A stretch of 10,088 nucleotides of DNA, taken from the NCBI GenBank assembly GCA_022567055.1, contig JADFHU010000139.1, positions 1 through 10,088 on the forward strand, given 5' to 3'. This stretch comes from Planctomycetota bacterium. Lineage in GTDB: Bacteria > Planctomycetota > Phycisphaerae > Sedimentisphaerales > Anaerobacaceae. The stretch's first letter is position 1; every line of letters begins with the position of its first letter. The translations under genes and the position numbers were made by a program. This document shows positions 1 to 6,047 of the stretch, in pieces. A model generated the notes under the pieces. That model was given only the letters and a program-made list of their open reading frames with translations. It was not told the origin of the DNA and made no database searches.

Positions 1-358
1 AGCCGCTGGTCTGGGAGGAATTGCTGACCGCCGTGATCTGGGTCGCCTCGGCCAGATTGCGGTGCATATGGTCCATCAGCACGCGTCCGTTTTGCACGGC
101 CTCGGAGGTGTTCTGCCAGGTGTCCCAAGACCTGCGCATATGCGTGAACAGGGGAACGATGGCTCCCATGACCAGGGTCATGACGGCAACGACCACGACC
201 AGTTCTACCAGAGTGGTACCCGTGTAGGGGCTTCTGCCAGGCTGATGCGCGGTTTTTCTGTCGATCGGCAGAGGGCGCACCCCTTGCTGATGATCGGCAC
301 TCAACAGCAAGAAGGATGTCGTTTGGCCAGACTCTATCTGACATGTGAAATAACGCAT
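1..358 (-). CDS. Prepilin-like protein with N-terminal methylation motif (partial)
   Basis: The gene is cut by the left window edge, so about 119 N-terminal codons are visible. Reading the minus strand from ATG at 358, a hydrophilic leader of about 47 residues ends in YTG. It is followed by TTLVELVVVVAVMTLVMGAI, then by a helical stretch containing THMRRSWDTWQNT. This is the class III signal of type IV pilins and type II secretion pseudopilins: prepilin peptidase would cut after Gly47, Glu stands at mature position +5, and the hydrophobic helix anchors the protein in the inner membrane. The leader is much longer than the usual 6-20 residues. An in-frame ATG at 385 would make it nine residues longer, while later GTG/TTG codons would shorten it. 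The +1 residue is Thr, not the usual Phe or Met. The role, probably a minor pseudopilin of a secretion or pilus system, is inferred from the motif only; partner genes would lie left of the window. Confidence 0.8.
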   Translation of the reverse strand, partial: MRYFTCQIESGQTTSFLLLSADHQQGVRPLPIDRKTAHQPGRSPYTGTTLVELVVVVAVMTLVMGAIVPLFTHMRRSWDTWQNTSEAVQNGRVLMDHMHRNLAEATQITAVSNSSQTSG

Positions 359-420
359 CGGTGACCCCCCAGTCTCATCCTCCATGACCAAAAAACACAG
401 ACCCTCCACCCGGGGGTTGA

Positions 421-538
421 GGGACCGGCAAGAAAACAGCGGCTTCCGTGGTACAATCCTGGCTGCGATAGCAGCATTATTAAAGAACCACGAAATAACT
501 TGGACTTTTGAATGCCCAACTTATTTATCGCCGATCCC
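421..538. repeat. REP-like palindrome, copy 1, interrupted by a 60-bp insertion
   Basis: Bases 421-435 match the left arm of the intact hairpin at 5641-5698 exactly (15 of 15). Bases 492-538 match the rest of it (42 of 47 by eye). Between them lie 60 extra bases (436-495) flanked by GAAA at 432-435 and again at 492-495. The extra segment is itself nested-palindromic: TTCCGTGGT at 444-452 faces ACCACGAAA at 487-495, and GCTGC at 462-466 faces GCAGC at 471-475. The element ends about 25 bp before the start of the following membrane-protein gene, so it probably lies in its 5' region. I see no coding content in it. Confidence 0.75.
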
Positions 539-562
539 TAAGCGCAGCAAAGGATCCAAGTC

Positions 563-1384
563 GTGAAGAGATACTCGATGTTCCACGTACCCTATATGTC
601 ATTCTACTCCGGCGACCTCTACTGGGATGTCTGCCACAATTGGAAAGGCGTGGGTTTTCTCTATCTCTTTCTGTTGCTGGCTGTCTGTTGGATTCCACGT
701 GCCATAACGATTCAAGGCGACGTCGCTGCCTTCGTGGAAACCGAGGCTCCACCCATTGTCACGCAGATCCCTCAAATCACGGTCGCAGGCGGCGAGGCGT
801 CGGCAGATGTGAACCAACCCTACGCCATTGTGGACCCGATGACAAAGAAGGAACTCGCCATCATAGACACGACTGGACAGATCACGAGCTTGACAGAGCA
901 AGAGGCCAATATCTTGGTCACGAAAAAGGAATTGATCGTTAGACGCACGAATCTCGACACCCGTAGCCTACCCTTCGACCCGGATATCGATTTCACCCTG
1001 GACCAGCATAAAGTCACTCGGTGGCTTAATACCCTGCGGCGCGTGACCGCCGTGTGGATCTATCCCCTCGCCCTGCTGGGATCCTGGTTCTTTCGGGTGA
1101 TTCAACTGCTGATCTATGCCCTCATCGGCCTGCAGTTCGCCAGAAGCCTTCACTCTCGGCGGACCTACGATTCGCTGCTGCGACTCTCCGCCGTTGCGGT
1201 GACGCCCGCAATCATCGTGAATACGATTCTCGGCGTGGCCGCGATCCAGATTCCCATGCCGGGACTCTGCTATTTTCTCGCGGCGATGTGTTGCCTCTAC
1301 TTCGGAATAAAGTCGGCGGCTCTCAGCGCGGAGGCCGCTAGCGAAGAGGATAGCGGCTCACCGGGAATGACTCACATCGAATAA
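563..1384 (+). CDS. DUF1189-type membrane protein
   Basis: This is a protein of 273 residues whose layout resembles the DUF1189 family, whose function is not established. A short cytoplasmic start contains MSFYSGDLYWDV and leads into a first membrane segment at about residues 31-49. An extracytoplasmic domain of roughly 110 residues follows, containing the PYAIVDP and IIDTTG strands that are typical of the family. Three further hydrophobic segments lie at about 162-190, 207-225 and 235-250, and the tail is acidic. The start is uncertain. GTG at 563 has an AAAGGA stretch upstream. The ATG at 578, five codons later, has GAAGAG before it and is a reasonable alternative. The gene stands alone between a divergent prepilin gene and a convergent polyketide synthase gene, so context gives no functional clue. 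The family assignment is from memory of the domain pattern. Confidence 0.7.
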   Translation: MKRYSMFHVPYMSFYSGDLYWDVCHNWKGVGFLYLFLLLAVCWIPRAITIQGDVAAFVETEAPPIVTQIPQITVAGGEASADVNQPYAIVDPMTKKELAIIDTTGQITSLTEQEANILVTKKELIVRRTNLDTRSLPFDPDIDFTLDQHKVTRWLNTLRRVTAVWIYPLALLGSWFFRVIQLLIYALIGLQFARSLHSRRTYDSLLRLSAVAVTPAIIVNTILGVAAIQIPMPGLCYFLAAMCCLYFGIKSAALSAEAASEEDSGSPGMTHIE

Positions 1385-1460
1385 TAATCCACGCCCAGAG
1401 GACGCGGCATCGTATGGGCCCCAAAGGGGCTTGGAGCCCGAGCGTTGTAAGGTGACGTCA

Positions 1461-1600
1461 AATCCCAATATCGAAATACGAAATACGAAACAAGCCCAAA
1501 ATCACAATGTGCGAATGACAGAAACCAGGGAGGCCGCCGTTTAGGATTTCAGTCATTCCTATTTCGTGCTTGTTTCGAGTTTCGATATTCGGATTTCGTT
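1461..1600. repeat. Foldback (inverted-repeat) element in convergent intergenic gap
   Basis: The 295-bp gap between the convergent genes ending at 1384 and 1680 contains a long imperfect inverted repeat. The left arm (about 1463-1502) reads AATATCGAAATACGAAAT and so on to CGAAACAAGC. The right arm (about 1556-1598) reads back as AATATCGAAACTCGAAACAAGC on the other strand; the left arm carries one extra ACGAAAT unit. The pairing continues inward with GAATGACAGAAACC (1513-1526) facing GGATTTCAGTCATTC (1544-1558), leaving a small GC-rich loop. AT-rich CGAAAT/ATATCGAA palindromes of this style are common between genes in environmental planctomycete-like genomes. There is no open frame inside. The element may act as a bidirectional transcription stop, but it lacks a clean T-tract. 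Confidence 0.7.
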
Positions 1601-1679
1601 TTTAAACCGACACCATTGGGCAAAGCCTTTGACTCTGACGAAACCCAGAGCACGTGGAATCGGGATTGTAGCAAAAAGG

Positions 1680-2777
1680 TCACAGCAGCAAGCAGGCCTC
1701 AATGGCCAACCCCGGTCCGAAGGCCATGGCCACGCAGGGGGTCTTGGCGTGGTCCTGCTGCAGTCGGTCGATGACGAAGAGTACCGTGGCGGAGGACATG
1801 TTCCCATGCTCCGACAATGTATCGAGGGACGCTCGTAGCACGGATCGGGGCAGTCCCAGACAGCCTGCGGTGCTCTGAACGATACGCGGCCCACCGGGGT
1901 GAATCGCCCAGGACCGGATGTCGGTGAGCGAGAATCCTATCCCGGCCAGCCACCCTTGCATCCAGGGTTTGAGTCGCTCCGCAATCAGGCCGGGGACCGA
2001 GGCGGAGAGTGTCATTTCGAACCCGTGGTCGCCGATGATCCAGGTCATCTCCTCTTGCGAGTCGGGCATGACCAAGGAGCCGCACGCCTCGACCCGCCAG
2101 TGCCCCTTGCCACCGGCGGGGGCAGGCGCGGCGCGGCCCACGATCGCCGCAGATCCATCCGCAAAGAGCGCGTTGGCGACCAGCTTCTCCGCATCGACAC
2201 CGTAGTAGTAGTGCAGACTGCAGAGTTCGGTGCAGCACATCAGAACGCAGGCCTGGGGGTCGCCCTCCACGATCGCCTTGGCCACTTGCAGGCCATTCAA
2301 GGCGCCGTGACATCCCATGAACCCCACGTGGGTCCGCTGGATCGTCTCGGGTAGGCCCAATTCGCCGATGAGCCGGATATCTAACCCGGGTGCCGCGAAT
2401 CCGGTGCAGGAGACGGTGATAATATGCGTCACCTCCCCGGGATAGGTCCCGGCGGCCGCCAATGCCTGCCGACAGGAAACGACTGCAATGGCGAAAGCCT
2501 CTTGGACGAAATGCTGCATGCGGGCGGCGGTGGTAGGACCTCGGTCCCTTGCGTGCTGGGCGGGGTAATAAAAATCCTGCTCGGGCAGTCCAGCGCCGTT
2601 GGTCTTCAGGAGGATGCTCGACCGCGTCTTGACGCGGGTCATCCGGTAGAGCTTGGGCAGGGCCCTCTGTGTTGCCAAGTCATCGTAGATGAAGGTCTTG
2701 GCCATCTCTGCGGCACTTTCCTGCGTCATGCTCACCTCGGGCGTCGCCGTGCCGATACCACAGATGTAAAGACTCAT
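1680..2777 (-). CDS. Type III polyketide synthase (chalcone/stilbene synthase family)
   Basis: This 365-residue homodimer-type enzyme has the usual family length. Type III synthases load an acyl-CoA starter on a cysteine, extend it with malonyl-CoA and cyclise the chain, without an acyl carrier protein. The whole catalytic triad is visible: Cys124 in TVSCTGF, His293 in WAIHPGGPRIV, and Asn326 in EHGNMSSAT. The C-terminal loop AFGPGLAIEACLL (352 onward) matches the GFGPG loop of the family. GCHGALNGL at 155-163 is typical of bacterial members. The ATG at 2777 overlaps the flavoprotein stop in ATGA and has GGAGG four bases upstream, so the start is firm. It is the last gene of the four-gene operon. 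Starter, chain length and cyclisation mode cannot be read from the sequence. By analogy with other operons of this kind, an alkylresorcinol, alkylpyrone or related phenolic lipid is the best guess. Confidence 0.93.
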   Translation of the reverse strand: MSLYICGIGTATPEVSMTQESAAEMAKTFIYDDLATQRALPKLYRMTRVKTRSSILLKTNGAGLPEQDFYYPAQHARDRGPTTAARMQHFVQEAFAIAVVSCRQALAAAGTYPGEVTHIITVSCTGFAAPGLDIRLIGELGLPETIQRTHVGFMGCHGALNGLQVAKAIVEGDPQACVLMCCTELCSLHYYYGVDAEKLVANALFADGSAAIVGRAAPAPAGGKGHWRVEACGSLVMPDSQEEMTWIIGDHGFEMTLSASVPGLIAERLKPWMQGWLAGIGFSLTDIRSWAIHPGGPRIVQSTAGCLGLPRSVLRASLDTLSEHGNMSSATVLFVIDRLQQDHAKTPCVAMAFGPGLAIEACLLL

Positions 2778-3994
2778 CGCGCCTCCGCGAACACGGGTTG
2801 GAGATCAAAGGGGGCGTTGATCCTCCGCATGAAAGACGCGGCCAGACGTGGCTGCCGATTCAGCACGGCGGTCATGATCTTGGTACAGGATCGATAGCGC
2901 AGGCTGCGGGTCAACAGACGCCCCAGACGCTGTCGCTTGCGAATCCGCTGGTGGTAGAGTGCATGCCACTGAGGGATCAGAGAGGGATCCCAGCGTCGCA
3001 GCGCCTGCGCCACCAGGGGGCCGACCAGCAGCCCGGAGGTGAGGGCCCAGGCCATGCCCTCGCCCGTAAAGGGTTCGGTATAGCCGCAGGCATCACCAAT
3101 TAAGAAGAGACGCTCGGCGGCAATCCTGCGGCGGCGACGGGACAACCGGGGGGTCCCTCGAAAGCCTATCCCGGCCAACGCATCGCAACAGGGTCCGTCC
3201 GCTTCTGTCACTATCTCTGTGATGAGCGCTTGCACCGTGCCCCAGCGACCGAGGGCGTGCGGATTGACGGCTGCTGCGATCTCAATCTGGTCCGATTCAA
3301 GGACCACCATGCCCACGTATCCGTCTCGACCGCAGGTCATGTAGACCGTGTCAGGGGAGAGGTCCGCGAATGCGCGCTCACCGCGGTGGACGGTGGCCGC
3401 TGCCCCGATCCAGGAGTTCGCCTGAACCTCGGATTCAAAGGTGCCGAGTTTGGACAACAGTGGGCTCTTCAGTCCATCGGCAGCCACCAGGACGGAGGCG
3501 ACCACGTCGGCGCGTCCGTTGCCGGTTTGCAGGCGTACCCGCCAGCCCTCCGCTATTTTATGGCTTACCGAGGCGGTCGTGGCGTCTAAGTATTCGCTGC
3601 CGGCGGCAAGGGCTTCAGAGACCAGGGCCGCATCAAACGATGCGCGGGACAGAGCAAGACCTGTCGGCATGGCGCACTCGCTATGCCCATAGGGCGTGGC
3701 CAGACGCCAGCGCCGCAGGCGCGACTGGGCTAAGCTTTCGATTGGAGCCCGTAGGCCGATGCGATCCAGGGTCTCCAGCGCGGCGTGGTTCAGGCAACAC
3801 CCACAGGCCTTCCAACGCGGCAACCTTGCCCTCTCCACCAAAAGCGTACTGTGCCCCCTCAGGGCCAGTTGGCGGGCGGCCACGGCCCCCGCCGGGCCGG
3901 CGCCCACCACCAAGCAGTCCCAAGATCGTCGGGAGGCCTCCGTGATATCGAGCGTGGCCACCGGTCGATCGGCAAGAGAAGCAATCGGCATCAT
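2774..3994 (-). CDS. FAD-dependent oxidoreductase of the geranylgeranyl reductase/monooxygenase type
   Basis: From ATG 3994 the protein has 406 residues. A Rossmann FAD site CLVVGAGPAGAVAARQL starts near residue 27 (GxGxxG with G31, G33, G36), and Glu54 in LLVERA binds the ribose. The second FAD signature, LIGDACGYTEPFTGEGMAWAL, lies near residues 298-318. A CGCCLN motif at 64-69 follows the first FAD strand; I recall it as characteristic of flavoproteins sitting beside type III polyketide synthases. ATG 3994 was chosen because it overlaps the methyltransferase TGA as ATGA, the same junction used at its own end with the synthase. An upstream start at 4039 would add 15 hydrophobic residues and a 49-bp overlap. 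The likely role is oxidation or reduction of the polyketide product, comparable to SrsC, a flavoprotein hydroxylase that turns a resorcinol into a quinone. The direction of the redox step is inferred. Confidence 0.88.
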   Translation of the reverse strand: MMPIASLADRPVATLDITEASRRSWDCLVVGAGPAGAVAARQLALRGHSTLLVERARLPRWKACGCCLNHAALETLDRIGLRAPIESLAQSRLRRWRLATPYGHSECAMPTGLALSRASFDAALVSEALAAGSEYLDATTASVSHKIAEGWRVRLQTGNGRADVVASVLVAADGLKSPLLSKLGTFESEVQANSWIGAAATVHRGERAFADLSPDTVYMTCGRDGYVGMVVLESDQIEIAAAVNPHALGRWGTVQALITEIVTEADGPCCDALAGIGFRGTPRLSRRRRRIAAERLFLIGDACGYTEPFTGEGMAWALTSGLLVGPLVAQALRRWDPSLIPQWHALYHQRIRKRQRLGRLLTRSLRYRSCTKIMTAVLNRQPRLAASFMRRINAPFDLQPVFAEAR

Positions 3995-4713
3995 GGGTCG
4001 CACCATACAGAGAGCAACCGACAGGGCCAATAGGACCAAACGCTGGCCGACTCTAGACCGGCGGAACGGACCAGGCCCTGCATTTCAGACAGAGTAAAGG
4101 CGGCCCGCACCGACGCCATGGCATCGAAGTGAACGACCTTGGATCGCGAGAGGAGCCGAGAACCGAGCCAGACCAGCGCCATCGACACGCGACTACGCAA
4201 CAGATCATTGACCACCACGAGGTGACGGGCACGCTGCTTCAAGATCCGCAACAATTCCACGGAGGGTCCCTCTTCGAGGTGGTGTAGAAAGAGCGAGCAG
4301 AGGACGACATCGAACTGCTCGGCGAGGTTGTCTTCGAGAATGTCACACCTACGAAAATCGATCTTCACCCCTGCGCGCGCGGCCCGGTGACGCGCGACCT
4401 CAAGCGCCGTCTCACTGATGTCCACCGCCACAATCTTCAGGTGAAGGCCGGCCCTCCGAGCCCGCCGGTAGAGACCGATGGGGATGTCTCCGGAGCCGGT
4501 CGCAACATCGAGGAGAGAGAGTTCATTCTGGCCCTGTTCAGACATATACTGCCGGATCACCTTCCAGACCCGCCCGACGCTGCCACTGACCCAATTGAGT
4601 CGGGCGAGTCCCCGCAGGGCCTGTCTGTGCCGGTTGCAGTCCAGTGTCGGATCGTCCATCCACTCGTCTATACGCATGCGCTGCGTCAAGTCGTGAAGCA
4701 TGAGCGAGTTCAT
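3991..4713 (-). CDS. Class I SAM-dependent methyltransferase, polyketide-tailoring
   Basis: This is a protein of about 240 residues with a Rossmann methyltransferase fold. Motif I is LLDVATGSGDIPIGL (about residues 68-82 from this start). It is followed by the acidic motif II strand IVAVDISETALEVAR, then by FDVVLCSLFLHHLEE, the motif IV/post-I region. Ahead of the fold lies a short N-terminal part with EWMDDPTLD and HRQALRGLARLN, which I associate with methyltransferases found next to type III synthases. The start is uncertain: a GTG at 4764 overlaps the acylphosphatase but has no ribosome site, ATG 4713 has GGGAG immediately before it, and ATG 4701 has that same GGGAG 12 bases upstream. Its stop overlaps the flavoprotein start (ATGA). 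The expected job is O- or C-methylation of the polyketide ring, as SrsB does in Streptomyces. The substrate is inferred from the operon. Confidence 0.87.
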   Translation of the reverse strand: MNSLMLHDLTQRMRIDEWMDDPTLDCNRHRQALRGLARLNWVSGSVGRVWKVIRQYMSEQGQNELSLLDVATGSGDIPIGLYRRARRAGLHLKIVAVDISETALEVARHRAARAGVKIDFRRCDILEDNLAEQFDVVLCSLFLHHLEEGPSVELLRILKQRARHLVVVNDLLRSRVSMALVWLGSRLLSRSKVVHFDAMASVRAAFTLSEMQGLVRSAGLESASVWSYWPCRLLSVWCDP

Positions 4714-4750
4714 CTCCCGCGACGCGCCCTGGCGTACACTAGGCTCTGTA

Positions 4751-5020
4751 CTAATAGCTGACACTGAAATCGCTGTAGCGGGGATCGGAGGGCAACTCGG
4801 TCACAGTGACCTCTCTGACATACTCTCCGAAACTGTCACGGATCTCTTCGAGACACCGGTCGAGATCCGCCTGCGGTCCCTGGGCAAACATCTCAACGCT
4901 GCCGTCGGCGAGGTTTCGCACGTATCCCTGTAGACTCAGTCCCAAAGCAATCCGGCGACTGGTATAGCGAAAGCCGACCCCCTGCACGCGACCGACAAAA
5001 CGGAACCTTCGGGCACCCAT
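4751..5020 (-). CDS. acyP: Acylphosphatase
   Basis: This is a protein of 89 residues, the standard length for acylphosphatases, which hydrolyse carboxyl-phosphate mixed anhydrides such as acetyl- or acyl-phosphates in the cytoplasm. The signature GRVQGVGFRYTSRR near the N-terminus carries the phosphate-binding loop and catalytic arginine. GYVRNLADGSVEMFAQG carries the catalytic asparagine and the second family signature. ATG 5020 is preferred over the GTG at 5041: it gives the normal family N-terminus, has GGA eight bases upstream, and lies downstream of a possible -10 box (TAGAAT on the minus strand, 5050-5045). It is the first gene of the polyketide operon, 37 bp ahead of the preferred methyltransferase start. 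Whether it serves the polyketide pathway or simply shares the transcript cannot be decided here. Confidence 0.92.
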   Translation of the reverse strand: MGARRFRFVGRVQGVGFRYTSRRIALGLSLQGYVRNLADGSVEMFAQGPQADLDRCLEEIRDSFGEYVREVTVTELPSDPRYSDFSVSY

Positions 5021-5258
5021 GGTTGTTCCATCAAAGAACACTCTATTCTACCACGCCCCTGCTTTTCGGGTTGACTCGATTCACCCGGAAACTATGCTCT
5101 CAGGCATTGGGCTCTGTCTGAAAACTCGATCTGGCTTCGAGCGGCCCTTTTTCTTAGCTGTTCGACGCTGCTACCGCAGCAAGGGCTGCACGAAGGCAAC
5201 AGGGTTGTCCGCCTGGCTGCATCCGGCTGTATCGACGATAAAACCAACATCGCCAGCT

Positions 5259-5284
5259 TCCGCCTTCGCTAAAGCTACGGTGGA
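5259..5284. repeat. Short REP-like palindrome A
   Basis: TCCGCC at 5259-5264 pairs with GGTGGA at 5279-5284 (one G-T wobble) around TTCGCTAAAGCTACG-type sequence, which itself contains GCT/AGC symmetry. Sequences of the form CTTCGCTAAAGCTACGG are widespread extragenic palindromes in many bacterial genomes. The copy is single here, so membership of a family is from memory. Confidence 0.5.
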
Positions 5285-5326
5285 CAGGTCGCCGTCTTCA
5301 CCAGGCGAAAAAACGCTCGCTCTCCC

Positions 5327-5350
5327 CTCGCCAAGCTCGGGACAGGCGAG
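5327..5350. repeat. Short REP-like palindrome B
   Basis: CTCGCC at 5327-5332 is the perfect inverted partner of GGCGAG at 5345-5350, with a 12-base spacer AAGCTCGGGACA. The combination of AAGCTCGGGACA with flanking inverted arms is a very common REP-type unit in high-GC environmental genomes. It lies about 40 bp from palindrome A in the same gene-free stretch. Confidence 0.5.
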
Positions 5351-5577
5351 CCGACGACGGAGCTTTCTGCCAAAGCCTAGGATGATGGCTTCGCGTCTAT
5401 CAATCCGCCTGCCCGGTCTTCGCAGGGGCTCCGGGTGGCAGAGGGCGTGCCAGTCGCTCCGCTTGATGTCACGGCCTCCGCGTGCCCTCCACGCGCCACT
5501 GCCGGCAATCGCCAGATCGTCGCTCTTTCGTTCAGCCCATACCATACCAAGGCACAAAAAAATGGCATTCTTAAAAT

Positions 5578-5593
5578 CTGATGGTACCATCAG
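5578..5593. repeat. Perfect 16-bp palindrome
   Basis: CTGATGGTACCATCAG is fully self-complementary with no spacer. A dyad of this length could be an operator for a dimeric repressor, but no open gene starts close by on the plus strand, and the nearest minus-strand start is 550 bp away. It may equally be the remnant of a mobile-element end. No function is assigned. Confidence 0.5.
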
Positions 5594-5640
5594 GCAGCCA
5601 ATAGTGGACGCATGCTGTTGCGCCCCGCGATTCGAGCTAA

Positions 5641-5698
5641 GGGACCGGCAAGAAATAACTTGGACTTTTGCATGCCCAATTTATTTCTTGCCGTTCCC
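5641..5698. repeat. REP-like hairpin, copy 2 (intact)
   Basis: GGGACCGGCAAGAAATAA (5641-5658) is the inverted partner of TTATTTCTTGCCGTTCCC (5681-5698), with one mismatch in 18 pairs. The 22-base spacer holds a smaller imperfect inverted pair (TTGGAC/GCCCAA). The whole 58-bp unit can fold into one long hairpin. A diverged, interrupted copy sits at 421-538, so this is a dispersed repeat and not a chance palindrome. It ends 11 bp before a gene remnant. Such units are often mobilised by REP-associated tyrosine transposases, but none is in the window. Confidence 0.85.
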
Positions 5699-5708
5699 AT
5701 AGCATCGT

Positions 5709-5921
5709 GACAAGGGAAGGCTCGAATCCAACATCGTCAGATTGCGACGCTACCTAGATGAGCATGGCATCAGCAATCGACCGCATATCAAGACGCACAA
5801 GATCCCCGAAATCGCGCACATACAGATAAATGCCGGAGCCGTGGGTATCGCGTGTCAGAAACTGAGCGAAGCTGAAGTCATGGCGCAAGCCTCGTGCATG
5901 GTAAATATTATTCCCACATAA
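5709..5921 (+). pseudogene. Remnant of a D-threonine aldolase/D-serine dehydratase (alanine racemase N-terminal fold)
   Basis: The plus-strand frame from 5709 to the TAA at 5919-5921 encodes about 70 residues. They contain LESNIVRLRRYLDEHGI, then NRPHIKTHKIPEIAHIQINAG, then GIACQKLSEAEVMAQA. This matches the start of PLP-dependent D-threonine aldolases and D-serine dehydratases, in which the RPHxKTHK motif holds the PLP-binding lysine and CQKLxEAEVMA follows. Intact enzymes have about 350-400 residues. Here the extreme N-terminus is missing, with a stop (TAG) four codons upstream. Similarity is lost after EVMAQA and a stop soon follows. The same frame reopens for 21 codons after the TAA (5922-5984), ending in ADESDWLVDEY, which may be unrelated. 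No start codon with a ribosome site is present, so this is almost certainly a dead fragment. Confidence 0.8.
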
Positions 5922-6047
5922 CTCCTTTTGTTACACGAATATAAGGTCATGGCGGATGAAAGTGATTGGCTGGTGGATGAGTATTAGGACTGTACGATAG
6001 GTGACCGTGCCAAGTCTTCGCTTCCGCGAGGAATCCGTCGCCCTCTG

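Larger units (their letters stand above)
5021..5640. other. 620-bp intergenic region upstream of the operon, no convincing gene
   Basis: This region lies upstream of the acylphosphatase operon, up to the REP-like hairpin at 5641. It probably contains the operon promoter near 5045-5075 on the minus strand, where only the -10 is visible. On the plus strand TTGACT (5071-5076) and TATGCT (5093-5098), with a 16-bp spacer, make a fair sigma70-like match that would point into non-coding sequence. Long open frames exist on both strands (5019-5702 plus, 5171-5590 minus). Neither gives a protein I recognise, and both read through the palindromes described separately, so I do not call them. Confidence 0.5.

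Noticed and set aside
508..942. Open frame of 144 codons on the plus strand
   Set aside because: It is an out-of-frame shadow of the DUF1189-type gene and is rich in Arg and His, with no protein-like pattern.
1416..1432. GCCCC-AAA-GGGGC hairpin as a terminator for the DUF1189-type gene
   Set aside because: The stem is five pairs plus wobbles with a three-base loop, and no T-tract follows, so it is too weak to call.
1699..2313. Open frame of 204 codons on the minus strand
   Set aside because: It is a shifted frame within the polyketide synthase gene, where the true frame has the complete catalytic triad.
5171..5590. Open frame of 139 codons on the minus strand in the intergenic region
   Set aside because: No recognisable domain. 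It reads through two REP-like palindromes (giving CPELGEG- and ALAKAEAG-type peptides usual for translated repeats) and has no convincing ribosome site.
5019..5702. Open frame of 227 codons on the plus strand
   Set aside because: It overlaps the acylphosphatase start region on the opposite strand, reads through all the palindromes, and its peptide is rich in Arg, Ser and Pro, as expected from antisense of GC-rich DNA.
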